From positions 1 to 32,549 of the forward strand of contig CALHVP010000221.1 of the NCBI GenBank assembly GCA_938038975.1: DNA of 32,549 bases. The letters are read 5' to 3'. Shown here in pieces: positions 16,226-24,236 of this stretch (position 1 is its first letter; every line of letters begins with the position of its first letter). The position numbers and the translations under genes were made by a program. The DNA comes from an uncultured Maribacter sp. Lineage in GTDB: Bacteria > Bacteroidota > Bacteroidia > Flavobacteriales > Flavobacteriaceae. A model generated the notes under the pieces. That model saw only the letters and a program-made list of their open reading frames with translations. It made no database searches and was not told where the DNA came from.

Positions 16226-16927
16226 ATGATAGAAATTAAAGATCTTCACAAATCCTATAAAATGGGTAGCAATTCCTTACATGTTTTAAAAGGGATAAAT
16301 TTCTCGGTAGAAGAGGGTGAATTAGTAGCCATTATGGGCTCTTCGGGATCCGGTAAATCTACATTACTTAATATTTTAGGGATGCTAGATGAGTTGGATG
16401 AAGGCTCCTATACATTGGATAACGTTCCTATTAAAGACCTTAATGAAACAAAAGCGGCTCAATATAGAAACAAGTTTTTAGGATTCATATTTCAATCCTT
16501 TAATCTTATTAATTACAAGAGTGCTCTTGAAAACGTAGCCTTGCCTTTATATTACCAACGTGTAGGAAGGAAAGAGCGTCAAGAAAAAGCGTTAAAATAC
16601 TTAGAGCAGGTGGGTCTAAAGGAATGGGCTACTCATTTACCAAGCGAGTTGTCTGGTGGTCAAAAACAACGTGTTGCTATAGCTAGAGCAATGGCTGCAG
16701 AGCCAAAAGTGCTGCTTGCTGATGAGCCAACTGGTGCTTTAGATAGTACTACCTCTTATGAAGTAATGGATTTGATTCAAAAAATTAATGATGCAGGTAA
16801 TACTATTTTAGTAGTTACTCATGAAGAGGATATTGCCCAAATGTGCAAGCGTATCGTTCATTTAAAAGATGGAGTTATTGTAGAAGATAAGAAAGTAAAA
16901 CAAGTTAGAGCATCTGAATATGTTTAG
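16226..16927 (+). CDS. ABC transporter ATP-binding protein (MacB/LolD type)
   Basis: The 233-residue cytoplasmic ATPase carries Walker A GSSGSGKST (38-46), Q-loop Gln90 (FIFQSFN), signature LSGGQ (142-146), Walker B LLADEP (163-168) and H-loop His199. The pattern and the GALDS sequence after Walker B place it in the LolD/MacB class that drives FtsX-like permeases. It is the only ATPase in an eight-gene efflux cluster with four permeases. ATG 16226 was chosen over the in-frame TTG at 16160, which would add 22 unrelated residues. Its last 8 nt overlap the start of permease 3, indicating translational coupling. Confidence 0.94.
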   Translation: MIEIKDLHKSYKMGSNSLHVLKGINFSVEEGELVAIMGSSGSGKSTLLNILGMLDELDEGSYTLDNVPIKDLNETKAAQYRNKFLGFIFQSFNLINYKSALENVALPLYYQRVGRKERQEKALKYLEQVGLKEWATHLPSELSGGQKQRVAIARAMAAEPKVLLADEPTGALDSTTSYEVMDLIQKINDAGNTILVVTHEEDIAQMCKRIVHLKDGVIVEDKKVKQVRASEYV

Positions 16928-18155
16928 TATTGATACTTGGAAAGAAATATTAAAGACCATACAGAAAAATAAGCTCCGTACCTTTTTAACGGGGTTTACT
17001 GTGGCGCTTGGGATTTTTATTTATGTAACCCTGTATGGTATGGGTAATGGTCTCAACAATACTTTTATGAAATTTTTTGGTGATGATGCTACCAATATTT
17101 TCAGGATTTACCCTTCTCAGACTACCATCCCTTTTGGTGGTTATAAAGCAAAAAGACAGATTGAATTCAAAAATGAGGACTTGGATGATATTGCTAAAGA
17201 ATTTGCACCATTGTTAGAGTATATTACACCTCAAATAAGGAGAGGGGCTTTTGTTACCTATAAAGAGAAATCTGATAATTATACTACAAGAGCCATTGCT
17301 CCTGGTATGCAGTTTGCTGAGAAGACAATAATGATGAAAGGGCGTTATATAAACGCTAAGGATATTAGGGATAGAACCAAATATGCTGTGATTGGTAGAA
17401 TGGTAGAGAAAGATCTCTTTCAAGGGAAAGAATCTTTAGGAGAATACATTGATATTGGTGGTAGTGCTTTTAAGGTTGTAGGAGTTTTTCAAGATGATGG
17501 TGGAGATAACGAGGAACGCTATATTTATCTACCATTTACTACACGTCAGCTTATTGAAGGTAATAATGATAAGATAGGCCAGGTTACCTTAGCATTTAAT
17601 GAGGCAATAGGATACTCGGGAGCGATGAAATTTCAAAGGAATCTGAATGAGTTTATTAGAAAAAAGAAAGTAATTAGTCCTAATGATCCTCGTGGTATTT
17701 ACATAGAAAACGTTGCGGACAATCTAAAGCAGAACCAGCAATTTGCAAGTGTTCTTAAAATCATTATTTCTGGAATTGCATTTGCAGTAATTATTTCAGG
17801 AATACTTGGAATAAGTAATATCATGGTCTTCGTAGTTAAAGAACGGACTAAGGAAATAGGTATAAGAAAGGCCATGGGAGCAACACCGAAAATTATCATT
17901 AGTACTATCTTATTAGAATCAATTTTCATAACCGCTATTTTTGGTTTTATTGGTATGGTTCTGGGTATTATGACCCTTAATAGTATCCAAGGTAAGGTGC
18001 TGGAAGATGATTATTTTATCACAAACCCTTCTATTAATTCAGGAACGGCAATATTTGTGACCATTCTGTTAGTTATTTGCGGAGCACTTGCAGCATATGT
18101 GCCAGCAAAAAGAGCGGCAAGAATAAAACCTATTGTAGCACTAAGAGACGAGTAA
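16920..18155 (+). CDS. MacB-type ABC transporter permease, A-type (permease 3)
   Basis: A 411-residue FtsX/MacB permease whose ATG overlaps the ATPase stop by 8 nt. The N-terminus 'IQKNKLRTFLTGFTVALGIF' is close to permease 1, as are 'DDGGDNEERYIYLPFTTRQL' in the periplasmic domain and the NPSIN/NPSVN segment near the C-terminus. The coupling motif is GISNIMVFVVKERTKEIGIR. Helices are at about 22-42, 280-300, 325-350 and 375-398. Tight coupling to the ATPase gene suggests this is the primary partner of the ATPase, with permease 1 its paralogue. It ends 1 nt before the start of permease 4. Confidence 0.91.
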   Translation: MFSIDTWKEILKTIQKNKLRTFLTGFTVALGIFIYVTLYGMGNGLNNTFMKFFGDDATNIFRIYPSQTTIPFGGYKAKRQIEFKNEDLDDIAKEFAPLLEYITPQIRRGAFVTYKEKSDNYTTRAIAPGMQFAEKTIMMKGRYINAKDIRDRTKYAVIGRMVEKDLFQGKESLGEYIDIGGSAFKVVGVFQDDGGDNEERYIYLPFTTRQLIEGNNDKIGQVTLAFNEAIGYSGAMKFQRNLNEFIRKKKVISPNDPRGIYIENVADNLKQNQQFASVLKIIISGIAFAVIISGILGISNIMVFVVKERTKEIGIRKAMGATPKIIISTILLESIFITAIFGFIGMVLGIMTLNSIQGKVLEDDYFITNPSINSGTAIFVTILLVICGALAAYVPAKRAARIKPIVALRDE

Positions 18156-18156
18156 T

Positions 18157-19419
18157 ATGAGACAATTATTTGATGCGGATACATGGCGGGAAATTTTTCA
18201 ATCTATTGGAAAAAATAAGTTGCGTACGTTCCTTACCATGTTAGGTGTATTTATTGGTATATACATATACATAGTTCTTTCGGGAGCTTCGCAAGGCTTA
18301 GATAATGGTTTTGAAAAGCAATTTCAGACCATTGCCAGAAATAGTTTATTCGTTTTTGGGTCGTCTACTAGTAAACCATATGCAGGTTTTAAAACGGGAC
18401 GTAGAATACAATTAAAATTGAGTGATGTTGATGCCTTGCAACAACAATTACCTGAAATTATGGCCATTGCCCCAAGAAATGTTAACGGATTTTTTGGAAG
18501 TGCACCTGGTATTATAAAACGAGGAGTTAAAATAGGAAATTACTCTGTCTTTGGAGATTTTCCAGCATTCACTAAAATAGCTACCAAGAAAATATACGAT
18601 GGTGGAAGGTTTATAAATGATGAGGATATAGAACAAGAGCGTAAAGTTTGTGTTATTGGTGAGCGAACACAAAAAGAATTGTTTGACAAGGATGAGAATC
18701 CAATAGGGGGCTATATCGCTATTGAGGATGTGAATTTTCAGGTAGTTGGGGTTCATAAATTTGCAGGTGGCGGCCCGTTTGATAATGATAGTGATATATT
18801 CATTCCTTTTACAACCTATACAAAATTGTACAATACTGGCGATAATGTTTCTTGGTTCGCAATTGCTGCATATGATGATGTAGACGTAGTTCAGGTAGAA
18901 AAGGATATAAAGGCCACCTTACGGCGTATCCACAAGGTAGATCCTACAGATGAAAAAGCAATTGCATCATTTAATCTTGGGGCAATATTCAAAAAGATTT
19001 TTGGGTTTGCCAACGGTCTTACTTTTTTATCCTTGATTGTAGGGATAGCGACAATTCTAGCGGGGGTTATTGGTATTGGAAACATCCTTTTAATCTCGGT
19101 TAAAGAGCGTACTAAGGAGTTGGGCGTAAGAAGAGCATTGGGAGCAACACCGGCAGAAGTTAGGAATCAAATTTTAATTGAATCATTGTTTTTAACATTA
19201 CTGGCTGGTATTATAGGAATTATCATGGGTGCATTAACCCTTAAATTAATAGACGTGTTTACGCAAGATGTAGATATCCCGTATACGAATCCTACAGTTC
19301 CTATACCATACGTTATCGGTTCCTTGTTACTTATGGTGGCTTTAGGAGTACTCATAGGATTAATACCAGCCCAAAGAGCTGTAAGTATAAAACCGATAGA
19401 CGCTTTAAGAGAAGAATAA
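18157..19419 (+). CDS. MacB-type ABC transporter permease, B-type (permease 4)
   Basis: A 420-residue permease with MacB/FtsX topology. The coupling motif is GIGNILLISVKERTKELGVR, slightly divergent from the SNIM form of the other three. The segments 'SSTSKPYAGFKTGRRIQLKL' and 'IFIPFTTYTKLYNTGDNVSW' match permease 2. A glycine-rich loop (KFAGGGPFDNDSD) replaces the lysine-rich one of permease 2. It starts 1 nt after the permease 3 stop, so the two are made together, and it is followed 32 nt later by adaptor 2. The family assignment is secure; substrate unknown. Confidence 0.91.
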   Translation: MRQLFDADTWREIFQSIGKNKLRTFLTMLGVFIGIYIYIVLSGASQGLDNGFEKQFQTIARNSLFVFGSSTSKPYAGFKTGRRIQLKLSDVDALQQQLPEIMAIAPRNVNGFFGSAPGIIKRGVKIGNYSVFGDFPAFTKIATKKIYDGGRFINDEDIEQERKVCVIGERTQKELFDKDENPIGGYIAIEDVNFQVVGVHKFAGGGPFDNDSDIFIPFTTYTKLYNTGDNVSWFAIAAYDDVDVVQVEKDIKATLRRIHKVDPTDEKAIASFNLGAIFKKIFGFANGLTFLSLIVGIATILAGVIGIGNILLISVKERTKELGVRRALGATPAEVRNQILIESLFLTLLAGIIGIIMGALTLKLIDVFTQDVDIPYTNPTVPIPYVIGSLLLMVALGVLIGLIPAQRAVSIKPIDALREE

Positions 19420-19451
19420 ACTAAACCAATAAATACTAATACACTTAAGAA

Positions 19452-20603
19452 ATGAACAAGATTGTAAAGTACATATTAATCGGAATTCTAGTCCTAGGAA
19501 CAATATGGGCGGGACTATTCTTTATCAAAAGCAATAGTAAGTCTGCTGTTACCTACGAAACTCAGAAACCTTTTATAACTTCTATAGAGAAGAAAACGGT
19601 AGCAACAGGTAAAGTGATACCTGAAGATGAAGTAGAGATAAAGCCACAAATTTCTGGTATTATTGACAAAATTTTATTAGAAGAAGGCGTAAAAGTAAAA
19701 GCAGGGGATCTAATAGCGGTTATAAAAGTAGTTCCCAATGAACAGGCATTATATCAAGCTAAAGGAAGGGTTAGTAATGCAGAACTGTCATTAAACAATG
19801 CCAAAATCGAATATGAAAGAAGCAAAACCCTATACGATAAAGGTGTGGTTTCTAACCAAGATTTTATTAACCAAAAATTGACGTATGAGCGAGCGGATCA
19901 GGAACGCAAGAATGCTAATGCAGATTATCAGATTATTCGTAGGGGTTCTATAGGTGGTTCTACAGCGGCCAATACGGATATTAGGGCTACAGTTTCTGGG
20001 ACGCTATTGGAGATACCAGTAAAAGCAGGTGATCAGGTGATACAAGCGAATAATTTCAATGATGGTACTACCATTGCTACGATTGCAGATTTGACTAAAA
20101 TGATTTTTGAAGGTAAAGTAGACGAAGGTGAAGTAGGTAAATTGAAAGTTGGAACACCTTTAAAAATCACCTTAGGCGCATTGGAAGGAACTGAGTTAGA
20201 TGCTAAATTAAAATTCATTGCACCTAAAGGTTTAGAAGAAGCTGGAGCTGTACAGTTTAAAATAGAAGGAGATGTAGAGGTTAGTGGTGATGTATTTATT
20301 AGAGCAGGTTATAGTGCTAATGCGTCTATTGTGTTGGAGAAAAAAGATGATATTCTAGTCATACCAGAAGCTTTACTACAATTTGATAAGTCAACTAACA
20401 AGCCTTTTGTAGAGTTGGCTGTTGGTTCGGAAGCCGATCAGAAATTTGAAAGAAGGGATATAGAGATTGGAATTTCTGACGGAGTAAATGTGGAAATCAT
20501 TTCTGGATTAACTGAAGAGGATAACGTAAAGCAGTGGAATAAAACGGAACCTATTAAGAAAGGTGAGGAAGAGGAAGAAGAGGGTGAAGAAACAGAAGAG
20601 TAA
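19452..20603 (+). CDS. Periplasmic adaptor (HlyD/MacA/AcrA family), adaptor 2
   Basis: A 383-residue membrane-fusion protein with N-terminal anchor (about 7-26), split lipoyl domain ('EVEIKPQISGIIDKILLEEG' and 'DIRATVSGTLLEIPVKAGDQ'), helical hairpin between (about 98-165) and beta-barrel domain. It is clearly paralogous to adaptor 1 throughout, sharing for instance IKVVPN, EGTTIA/DGTTIA and the 'MIFEGKVDE.EVGK' region. It differs by a C-terminal tail of about 15 residues made almost only of glutamate after 'WNKTEPIKKGE'. It is encoded immediately before the TolC-family gene. Confidence 0.92.
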   Translation: MNKIVKYILIGILVLGTIWAGLFFIKSNSKSAVTYETQKPFITSIEKKTVATGKVIPEDEVEIKPQISGIIDKILLEEGVKVKAGDLIAVIKVVPNEQALYQAKGRVSNAELSLNNAKIEYERSKTLYDKGVVSNQDFINQKLTYERADQERKNANADYQIIRRGSIGGSTAANTDIRATVSGTLLEIPVKAGDQVIQANNFNDGTTIATIADLTKMIFEGKVDEGEVGKLKVGTPLKITLGALEGTELDAKLKFIAPKGLEEAGAVQFKIEGDVEVSGDVFIRAGYSANASIVLEKKDDILVIPEALLQFDKSTNKPFVELAVGSEADQKFERRDIEIGISDGVNVEIISGLTEEDNVKQWNKTEPIKKGEEEEEEGEETEE

Positions 20604-20604
20604 A

Positions 20605-20613
20605 CATCAATCA
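20605..20613 (+). repeat. CATCAATCA leader element, copy 3 (before the TolC gene)
   Basis: CATCAATCA starts 1 nt after the adaptor 2 stop and is followed by AAATCAATAATCAAAAAATC up to ATG 20638. It is the third copy of the leader element. Confidence 0.55.
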
Positions 20614-20637
20614 AATCAATAATCAAAAAATCAAAAA

Positions 20638-22005
20638 ATGAAATTTAGATTAACTATCATAGCACTATTTGGTATAGTGGCCGTTTCTCTGGCCCAAACT
20701 AAAAGATGGACACTTGAAGAGTGCGTGGTCTATGCTGTGGAAAATAATATTTCTGTCGCGCAGTTTGAACTGGATCTAGAAAATGCACAAATAGATAGGT
20801 CAGATGCCATAGGTGATTTCTTGCCTAGCCTAAATGCAAATACTTCTTATTCTAGTAATACGGGTTTTTCCATTAACCCAACAAACAATCTTCCTACAAA
20901 TAGTACTCAGAATAATGTGAGTGCAGGAATTACCACAGCGGTAACTCTTTTTGACGGATTGCGTAACGTACATCGTTTAAATAGGGCGAAAATAAATACT
21001 ATAGCAAACCAGTTTCGTTTAGAGGATTTAAAAGACGATATTCGACTTAATGTTGCTAATTCTTATTTGCAAGTTCTTTCAAATAAGGAAGGATTAAAAG
21101 TTGCTAAAGCGCAGTACAATGCAACTGAACAAGATTTAAAACGAATTGAAGAATTGGTAGAAGCCGGAGTTGTTCCCAGAGGTGATCTTTTGGATATTCA
21201 GGCAACATTAGCTACTCAGCAGCAGCAGATTGTCAATACCGAGGGTAATGTGCTTTTGGCAAGAATTGGTTTGGCACAATTGCTTCAAATTAGCGATTAT
21301 GAAAATTTTGATGTTTCAGACGAAACCTTCGATATTCCAGTATCTGATATATTGAATAATTCTCCTAGAACGATTTTTGCTAAGGCATTGGAATTTAGGA
21401 ACGACGTCAAACTTTCCAAATCAAACATCGAATTGGCAGAAAAGGATTTAGCTATAAGCAAAGGAGCTTTATTGCCTACTATAGGTGCTTTTTTCAACTA
21501 TAACACCAGATATTCAGATGTTGCTCAAATACCTGGGCCACCTGTAACCGCAGGCGGACCTCCGGTTTTTTTTACACCAACTTTTAAAGATCAGTTGTGG
21601 GTTTTTGATGGTATTTCCTATGGGGTGCAAATGAATATCCCCATTTTTAACGGATTTAGTGTTAGAAACAATATACATAGATCCGAGATAGCTGTCGAAC
21701 AACGAAAACTTCAATTTGAGCAAGAAAAACTAGACTTAGAGAATACTGTGAATCAAGCTTATGTAAATGTGAATACATTTTATGAATCTTATGTAGCTGC
21801 AGAAAAAACATTGGAAGCTAGACGTTTGGCCTACCAATATGCGAAAGAACGTTTTGATGCAGGTTTATTGAATGCTTTTGATTTTACGCAAACACAGGCA
21901 AGGGTAGATAATGCCGAAGCGGATGTAGTGAGAACAAAGTATGACTATATCTTCAGATTAAAAATATTGGAATTCTATTTTGGAATGCCTATCTCTTTAA
22001 ATTAG
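20638..22005 (+). CDS. TolC-family outer-membrane efflux protein
   Basis: A 455-residue protein with a signal peptide (cleavage likely after SLA, about residue 19) and two tandem OEP domains, beginning 'WTLEECVVYAVENNISVAQF'. Long coiled-coil helices (about 120-220 and 340-430) and short beta segments such as 'TTAVTLFDGLRNVHR' and 'GVQMNIPIFNGFSVRNNIHR' are typical of the trimeric channel-tunnel. It gives the cluster's tripartite pumps an outer-membrane exit and ends the run of eight genes; a terminator follows 19 nt after the stop. Confidence 0.94.
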   Translation: MKFRLTIIALFGIVAVSLAQTKRWTLEECVVYAVENNISVAQFELDLENAQIDRSDAIGDFLPSLNANTSYSSNTGFSINPTNNLPTNSTQNNVSAGITTAVTLFDGLRNVHRLNRAKINTIANQFRLEDLKDDIRLNVANSYLQVLSNKEGLKVAKAQYNATEQDLKRIEELVEAGVVPRGDLLDIQATLATQQQQIVNTEGNVLLARIGLAQLLQISDYENFDVSDETFDIPVSDILNNSPRTIFAKALEFRNDVKLSKSNIELAEKDLAISKGALLPTIGAFFNYNTRYSDVAQIPGPPVTAGGPPVFFTPTFKDQLWVFDGISYGVQMNIPIFNGFSVRNNIHRSEIAVEQRKLQFEQEKLDLENTVNQAYVNVNTFYESYVAAEKTLEARRLAYQYAKERFDAGLLNAFDFTQTQARVDNAEADVVRTKYDYIFRLKILEFYFGMPISLN

Positions 22006-22024
22006 ACTAACTCGATTATTTTAG

Positions 22025-22056
22025 AAGCCTGTAAATTTCATATTTACGGGCTTTTT
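22025..22056 (+). terminator. Rho-independent terminator of the efflux cluster
   Basis: AAGCCTGTAAAT (22025-22036) pairs with ATTTACGGGCTT (22042-22053), with one T-G wobble and a 5-nt loop, followed by a T-run to 22056. Confidence 0.88.
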
Positions 22057-22074
22057 ACTTTTATAACGAATGAA

Positions 22075-22082
22075 TACCTTTG
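22075..22082 (+). promoter_or_regulatory. -7 promoter element directly before tsaB
   Basis: TACCTTTG is a perfect TAnnTTTG match ending 4 nt before the tsaB ATG (22087). No TTG lies about 20 nt upstream, where the terminator T-run is instead. If used, transcription would begin at or within a few bases of the start codon. Confidence 0.4.
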
Positions 22083-22086
22083 AGGC

Positions 22087-22758
22087 ATGGGATTCATCTT
22101 AAATCTAGAAACTGCTACCACTAATTGTTCCGTGAGCTTAGCTAAAGACGGAAAAGTCATAGCTATCAGGGAGAATAATACGCCAAACTATTCCCATGCG
22201 GAGCAACTTCATGTATTCATTGAGGAATGTTTAGTAGAAGCTGGAATTAAACCAACTAATTTAGACGCTGTAGCTGTAAGCAAAGGCCCTGGTTCTTATA
22301 CTGGACTTCGCATTGGTGTTTCCGCCGCAAAAGGGCTTTGTTTTGCCTTAAATATCCCTTTGGTTTCCATTGCTACTTTAAAAAGTATGGCATCGCAGGT
22401 GAAAGAGAACTATGATTTAATTATTCCAGTTTTGGATGCGAGAAGAATGGAAGTGTATTCAGTTATTCTTGATACTAATTTAAATGAATTAAGACCTACA
22501 GAAGCAGAAGTTGTTGATGAGAACTCTTTTCTGTCCTACTATGAGAATACTAAGGTTCACATCTTAGGAAGTGGAGCTGAAAAAATTAAAAACCTACTTA
22601 CACATCACAATCTTTCGTTTAATACAGAGTGTGTCCCTTCCTCAAAAGAAATGGCAGTTCTTTCTTTTGAAAAGTACAAGATAAAGGACCTTGAAGATGT
22701 GGCCTATTTTGAGCCCTACTATCTTAAAGATTTTATGCTTCAAACAAAGAAAAAATAA
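22087..22758 (+). CDS. tsaB: tRNA threonylcarbamoyladenosine biosynthesis protein TsaB
   Basis: The 223-residue protein has the ASKHA-fold start 'ILNLETATTNCSVSLAKDGK', the 'NNTPNYSHAEQLHVFIEECL' helix, and the diagnostic 'VSKGPGSYTGLRIGVSAAKG' (about 65-84). TsaB is the non-catalytic partner that binds TsaD (with TsaE) to install t6A at position 37 of ANN-decoding tRNAs; unlike TsaD it lacks the metal-binding His pair. Length is normal. It stands alone between the efflux terminator and the convergent mscS gene. Its start is almost on top of a -7 promoter box. Confidence 0.95.
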   Translation: MGFILNLETATTNCSVSLAKDGKVIAIRENNTPNYSHAEQLHVFIEECLVEAGIKPTNLDAVAVSKGPGSYTGLRIGVSAAKGLCFALNIPLVSIATLKSMASQVKENYDLIIPVLDARRMEVYSVILDTNLNELRPTEAEVVDENSFLSYYENTKVHILGSGAEKIKNLLTHHNLSFNTECVPSSKEMAVLSFEKYKIKDLEDVAYFEPYYLKDFMLQTKKK

Positions 22759-22787
22759 AAACCCCCGAACAAAATGTTCAGGAGTTT
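22751..22787 (-). terminator. Terminator of mscS (minus strand), in the tsaB-mscS convergent gap
   Basis: On the minus strand AAACTCCTGAACA folds onto TGTTCGGGGGTTT around a TTT loop, using two G-U wobbles, and is followed by a T-rich tract. On the plus strand the wobbles become C-A mismatches, so the hairpin should work better for mscS than for tsaB, though the GAACA/TGTTC core serves both. Confidence 0.7.
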
Positions 22788-22806
22788 AAAATTTAAATTA
22801 TTGTAT

Positions 22807-23628
22807 TTACTTTACTTGGCGCATAACACGTTGTGGGAAAGGAATTTCTATACCTTCTGCATCGAATCTATTTTTAATTTCTTCAATAACATAAAAATGT
22901 GAAGGCCAAAACACATCGTTTTTTGCCCAAAAACGTAGCGTTAGATTAACGGAGCTTTCTCCTAATTCTCCAACATAAACTTCGGGTGCGGGGGTTTCCA
23001 ATATATTTTTGTGCTGTGCGCATATGTTTAACATAATGTCTTTAGCTTTTTTTATGTTAGACCCATAACCTATACCAACATCTATCTTATCCCTTCTCGT
23101 TTCCTCTGCGTTGTAATTAATTATATTATTGTTAGACAACTGTCCGTTTGGGATTATGGCTAACTGATTTCCAAACGTCGTTACTTTTGTAGTAAATATC
23201 GAAATTTCCTTGACGGTACCATCCACTCCTTGAGCAGAAATAAAATCGCCAATTTTGAAAGGTTTGAATAATAGTATGAGCACTCCTCCTGCAAAGTTGG
23301 ATAGGGAGCCTTGCAAGGCAAGACCAATGGCCAAACCTGCCGCACCAATAATCGCTACTAAAGACGAAGATTGCACACCTAATTGTGTAATTACTAGTAC
23401 GAATAGTACAATTTTTAAACCTATGGAAATTAAACTTTGTGTAAATGTCTCTAATGAACGATCATAGTCTTTAGCTTTGAAGAATTTACGCACCAATTTA
23501 TTTATTAAGCGTATCAGGTACATGCCTATTATCAACATAAAAATAGCAGCTACAAGGCTGGGCAATGAGTCCCATAACCAATTGATGGCATTTTCAATAT
23601 GAGCTTCGTAATTGGTAATTCTTTCCAT
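22807..23628 (-). CDS. Small-conductance mechanosensitive channel, MscS family
   Basis: A 273-residue inner-membrane protein with three N-terminal helices (about 22-44, 66-84 and 88-117) and the MscS beta/alpha-beta cytoplasmic domain. The pore helix carries the glycine/alanine pattern 'IIGAAGLAIGLALQGSLSNF', followed by 'GGVLILLFKPFKIGDFI', which is diagnostic. MscS channels open under membrane tension to release solutes after osmotic downshock. I chose ATG 23628, after an AT-rich leader (AAAAATAAAATT); ATG 23673 is in frame and would add 15 residues rich in lysine and cysteine. It converges on tsaB. Confidence 0.93.
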   Translation of the reverse strand: MERITNYEAHIENAINWLWDSLPSLVAAIFMLIIGMYLIRLINKLVRKFFKAKDYDRSLETFTQSLISIGLKIVLFVLVITQLGVQSSSLVAIIGAAGLAIGLALQGSLSNFAGGVLILLFKPFKIGDFISAQGVDGTVKEISIFTTKVTTFGNQLAIIPNGQLSNNNIINYNAEETRRDKIDVGIGYGSNIKKAKDIMLNICAQHKNILETPAPEVYVGELGESSVNLTLRFWAKNDVFWPSHFYVIEEIKNRFDAEGIEIPFPQRVMRQVK

Positions 23629-23966
23629 AATTTTATTTTTCTCTTTACAAGATAATTTTTTGCAAAGTTCCATAAATTATTCCAAATCTCTTTAAGTTTT
23701 GGGGAATAGTGTTAGCACTTTTAGCATTTGAGTTAAAGTAAATTAGAAGGTACTAGTTAATGTAGTTATACTATCGGTAAGCTTAACAACTTCTCTTTTT
23801 AGTAAAGAAAAACAACCATAGTCGTATCTACTTCATAATAGTTTTTAAGATTGTTTGGTAAGATATCGCGTAGTCACTGAATAGAAGCGGCTTGTGGTAT
23901 TTTTTTAGAAGATTTAAAAAAAAATAGCGCCTTTTTAGGCGCTATTAAAATTTAGATTGTTGAGGA
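23629..23966. other. Intergenic stretch between mscS and the dodecin-like gene
   Basis: These 338 bases contain no convincing gene on either strand. They should hold the minus-strand promoter of mscS; GAACTTTG, complementary to 23663-23670, resembles a -7 box with one mismatch. They also contain the terminator of the dodecin-like gene at 23913-23946. Nothing else stands out. Confidence 0.6.
23913..23946 (-). terminator. Rho-independent terminator of the dodecin-like gene
   Basis: On the minus strand AATAGCGCC (complement of 23938-23946) pairs perfectly with GGCGCTATT (complement of 23923-23931) across a 6-nt loop and runs into a T-rich tract, 20 nt after the stop codon. Confidence 0.9.
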
Positions 23967-24167
23967 TTATTTTACCTCAAAAGTGATTTTTACATTCACT
24001 CTAAAATCAGTTATTTTCCCATCATCTACAGAGGCGCTTTGCTCGTTTACATAAACCGAACGTATGTTTTTTACAGATTTGGAAGCGTGATCTACCGCTT
24101 TTTTTGTTGCATCTTCCCAGCTCTTGTCGGAATTAGCTAAAACTTCTATTACTTTTAAAACTGCCAT
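23967..24167 (-). CDS. Dodecin-family protein
   Basis: The 66-residue protein matches the dodecin fold (beta-alpha-beta-beta): 'LKVIEVLANSDKSWEDATKK' then 'AVDHASKSVKNIRSVYVNEQ' then 'DFRVNVKITFEV'. Dodecins form hollow dodecamers that store flavins in bacteria and archaea. In flavin-binding dodecins a tryptophan in the second strand (about position 38) stacks on the isoalloxazine ring. By my alignment with the Thermus sequence recalled from memory, that position here is a serine (IRSVYV), so the ligand may differ. The only tryptophan (Trp17) is in the helix. Single gene with its own terminator. Confidence 0.85.
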   Translation of the reverse strand: MAVLKVIEVLANSDKSWEDATKKAVDHASKSVKNIRSVYVNEQSASVDDGKITDFRVNVKITFEVK

Positions 24168-24236
24168 AATTAATTTTATTTAGTGTTTCCTACAAATTAC
24201 AAAAAAATAAGCTTCGAATCTAAGCTTTTGGACTTA

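Noticed and set aside
12402-22005. Efflux cluster as a recently acquired mobile island
   Set aside because: No integrase, transposase, tRNA or terminal repeats are visible, base composition looks like the neighbours, and tandem duplication explains the architecture.
23255-23467. Plus-strand open frame inside mscS
   Set aside because: It is antisense to the conserved MscS pore helix, has no family features and no promoter.
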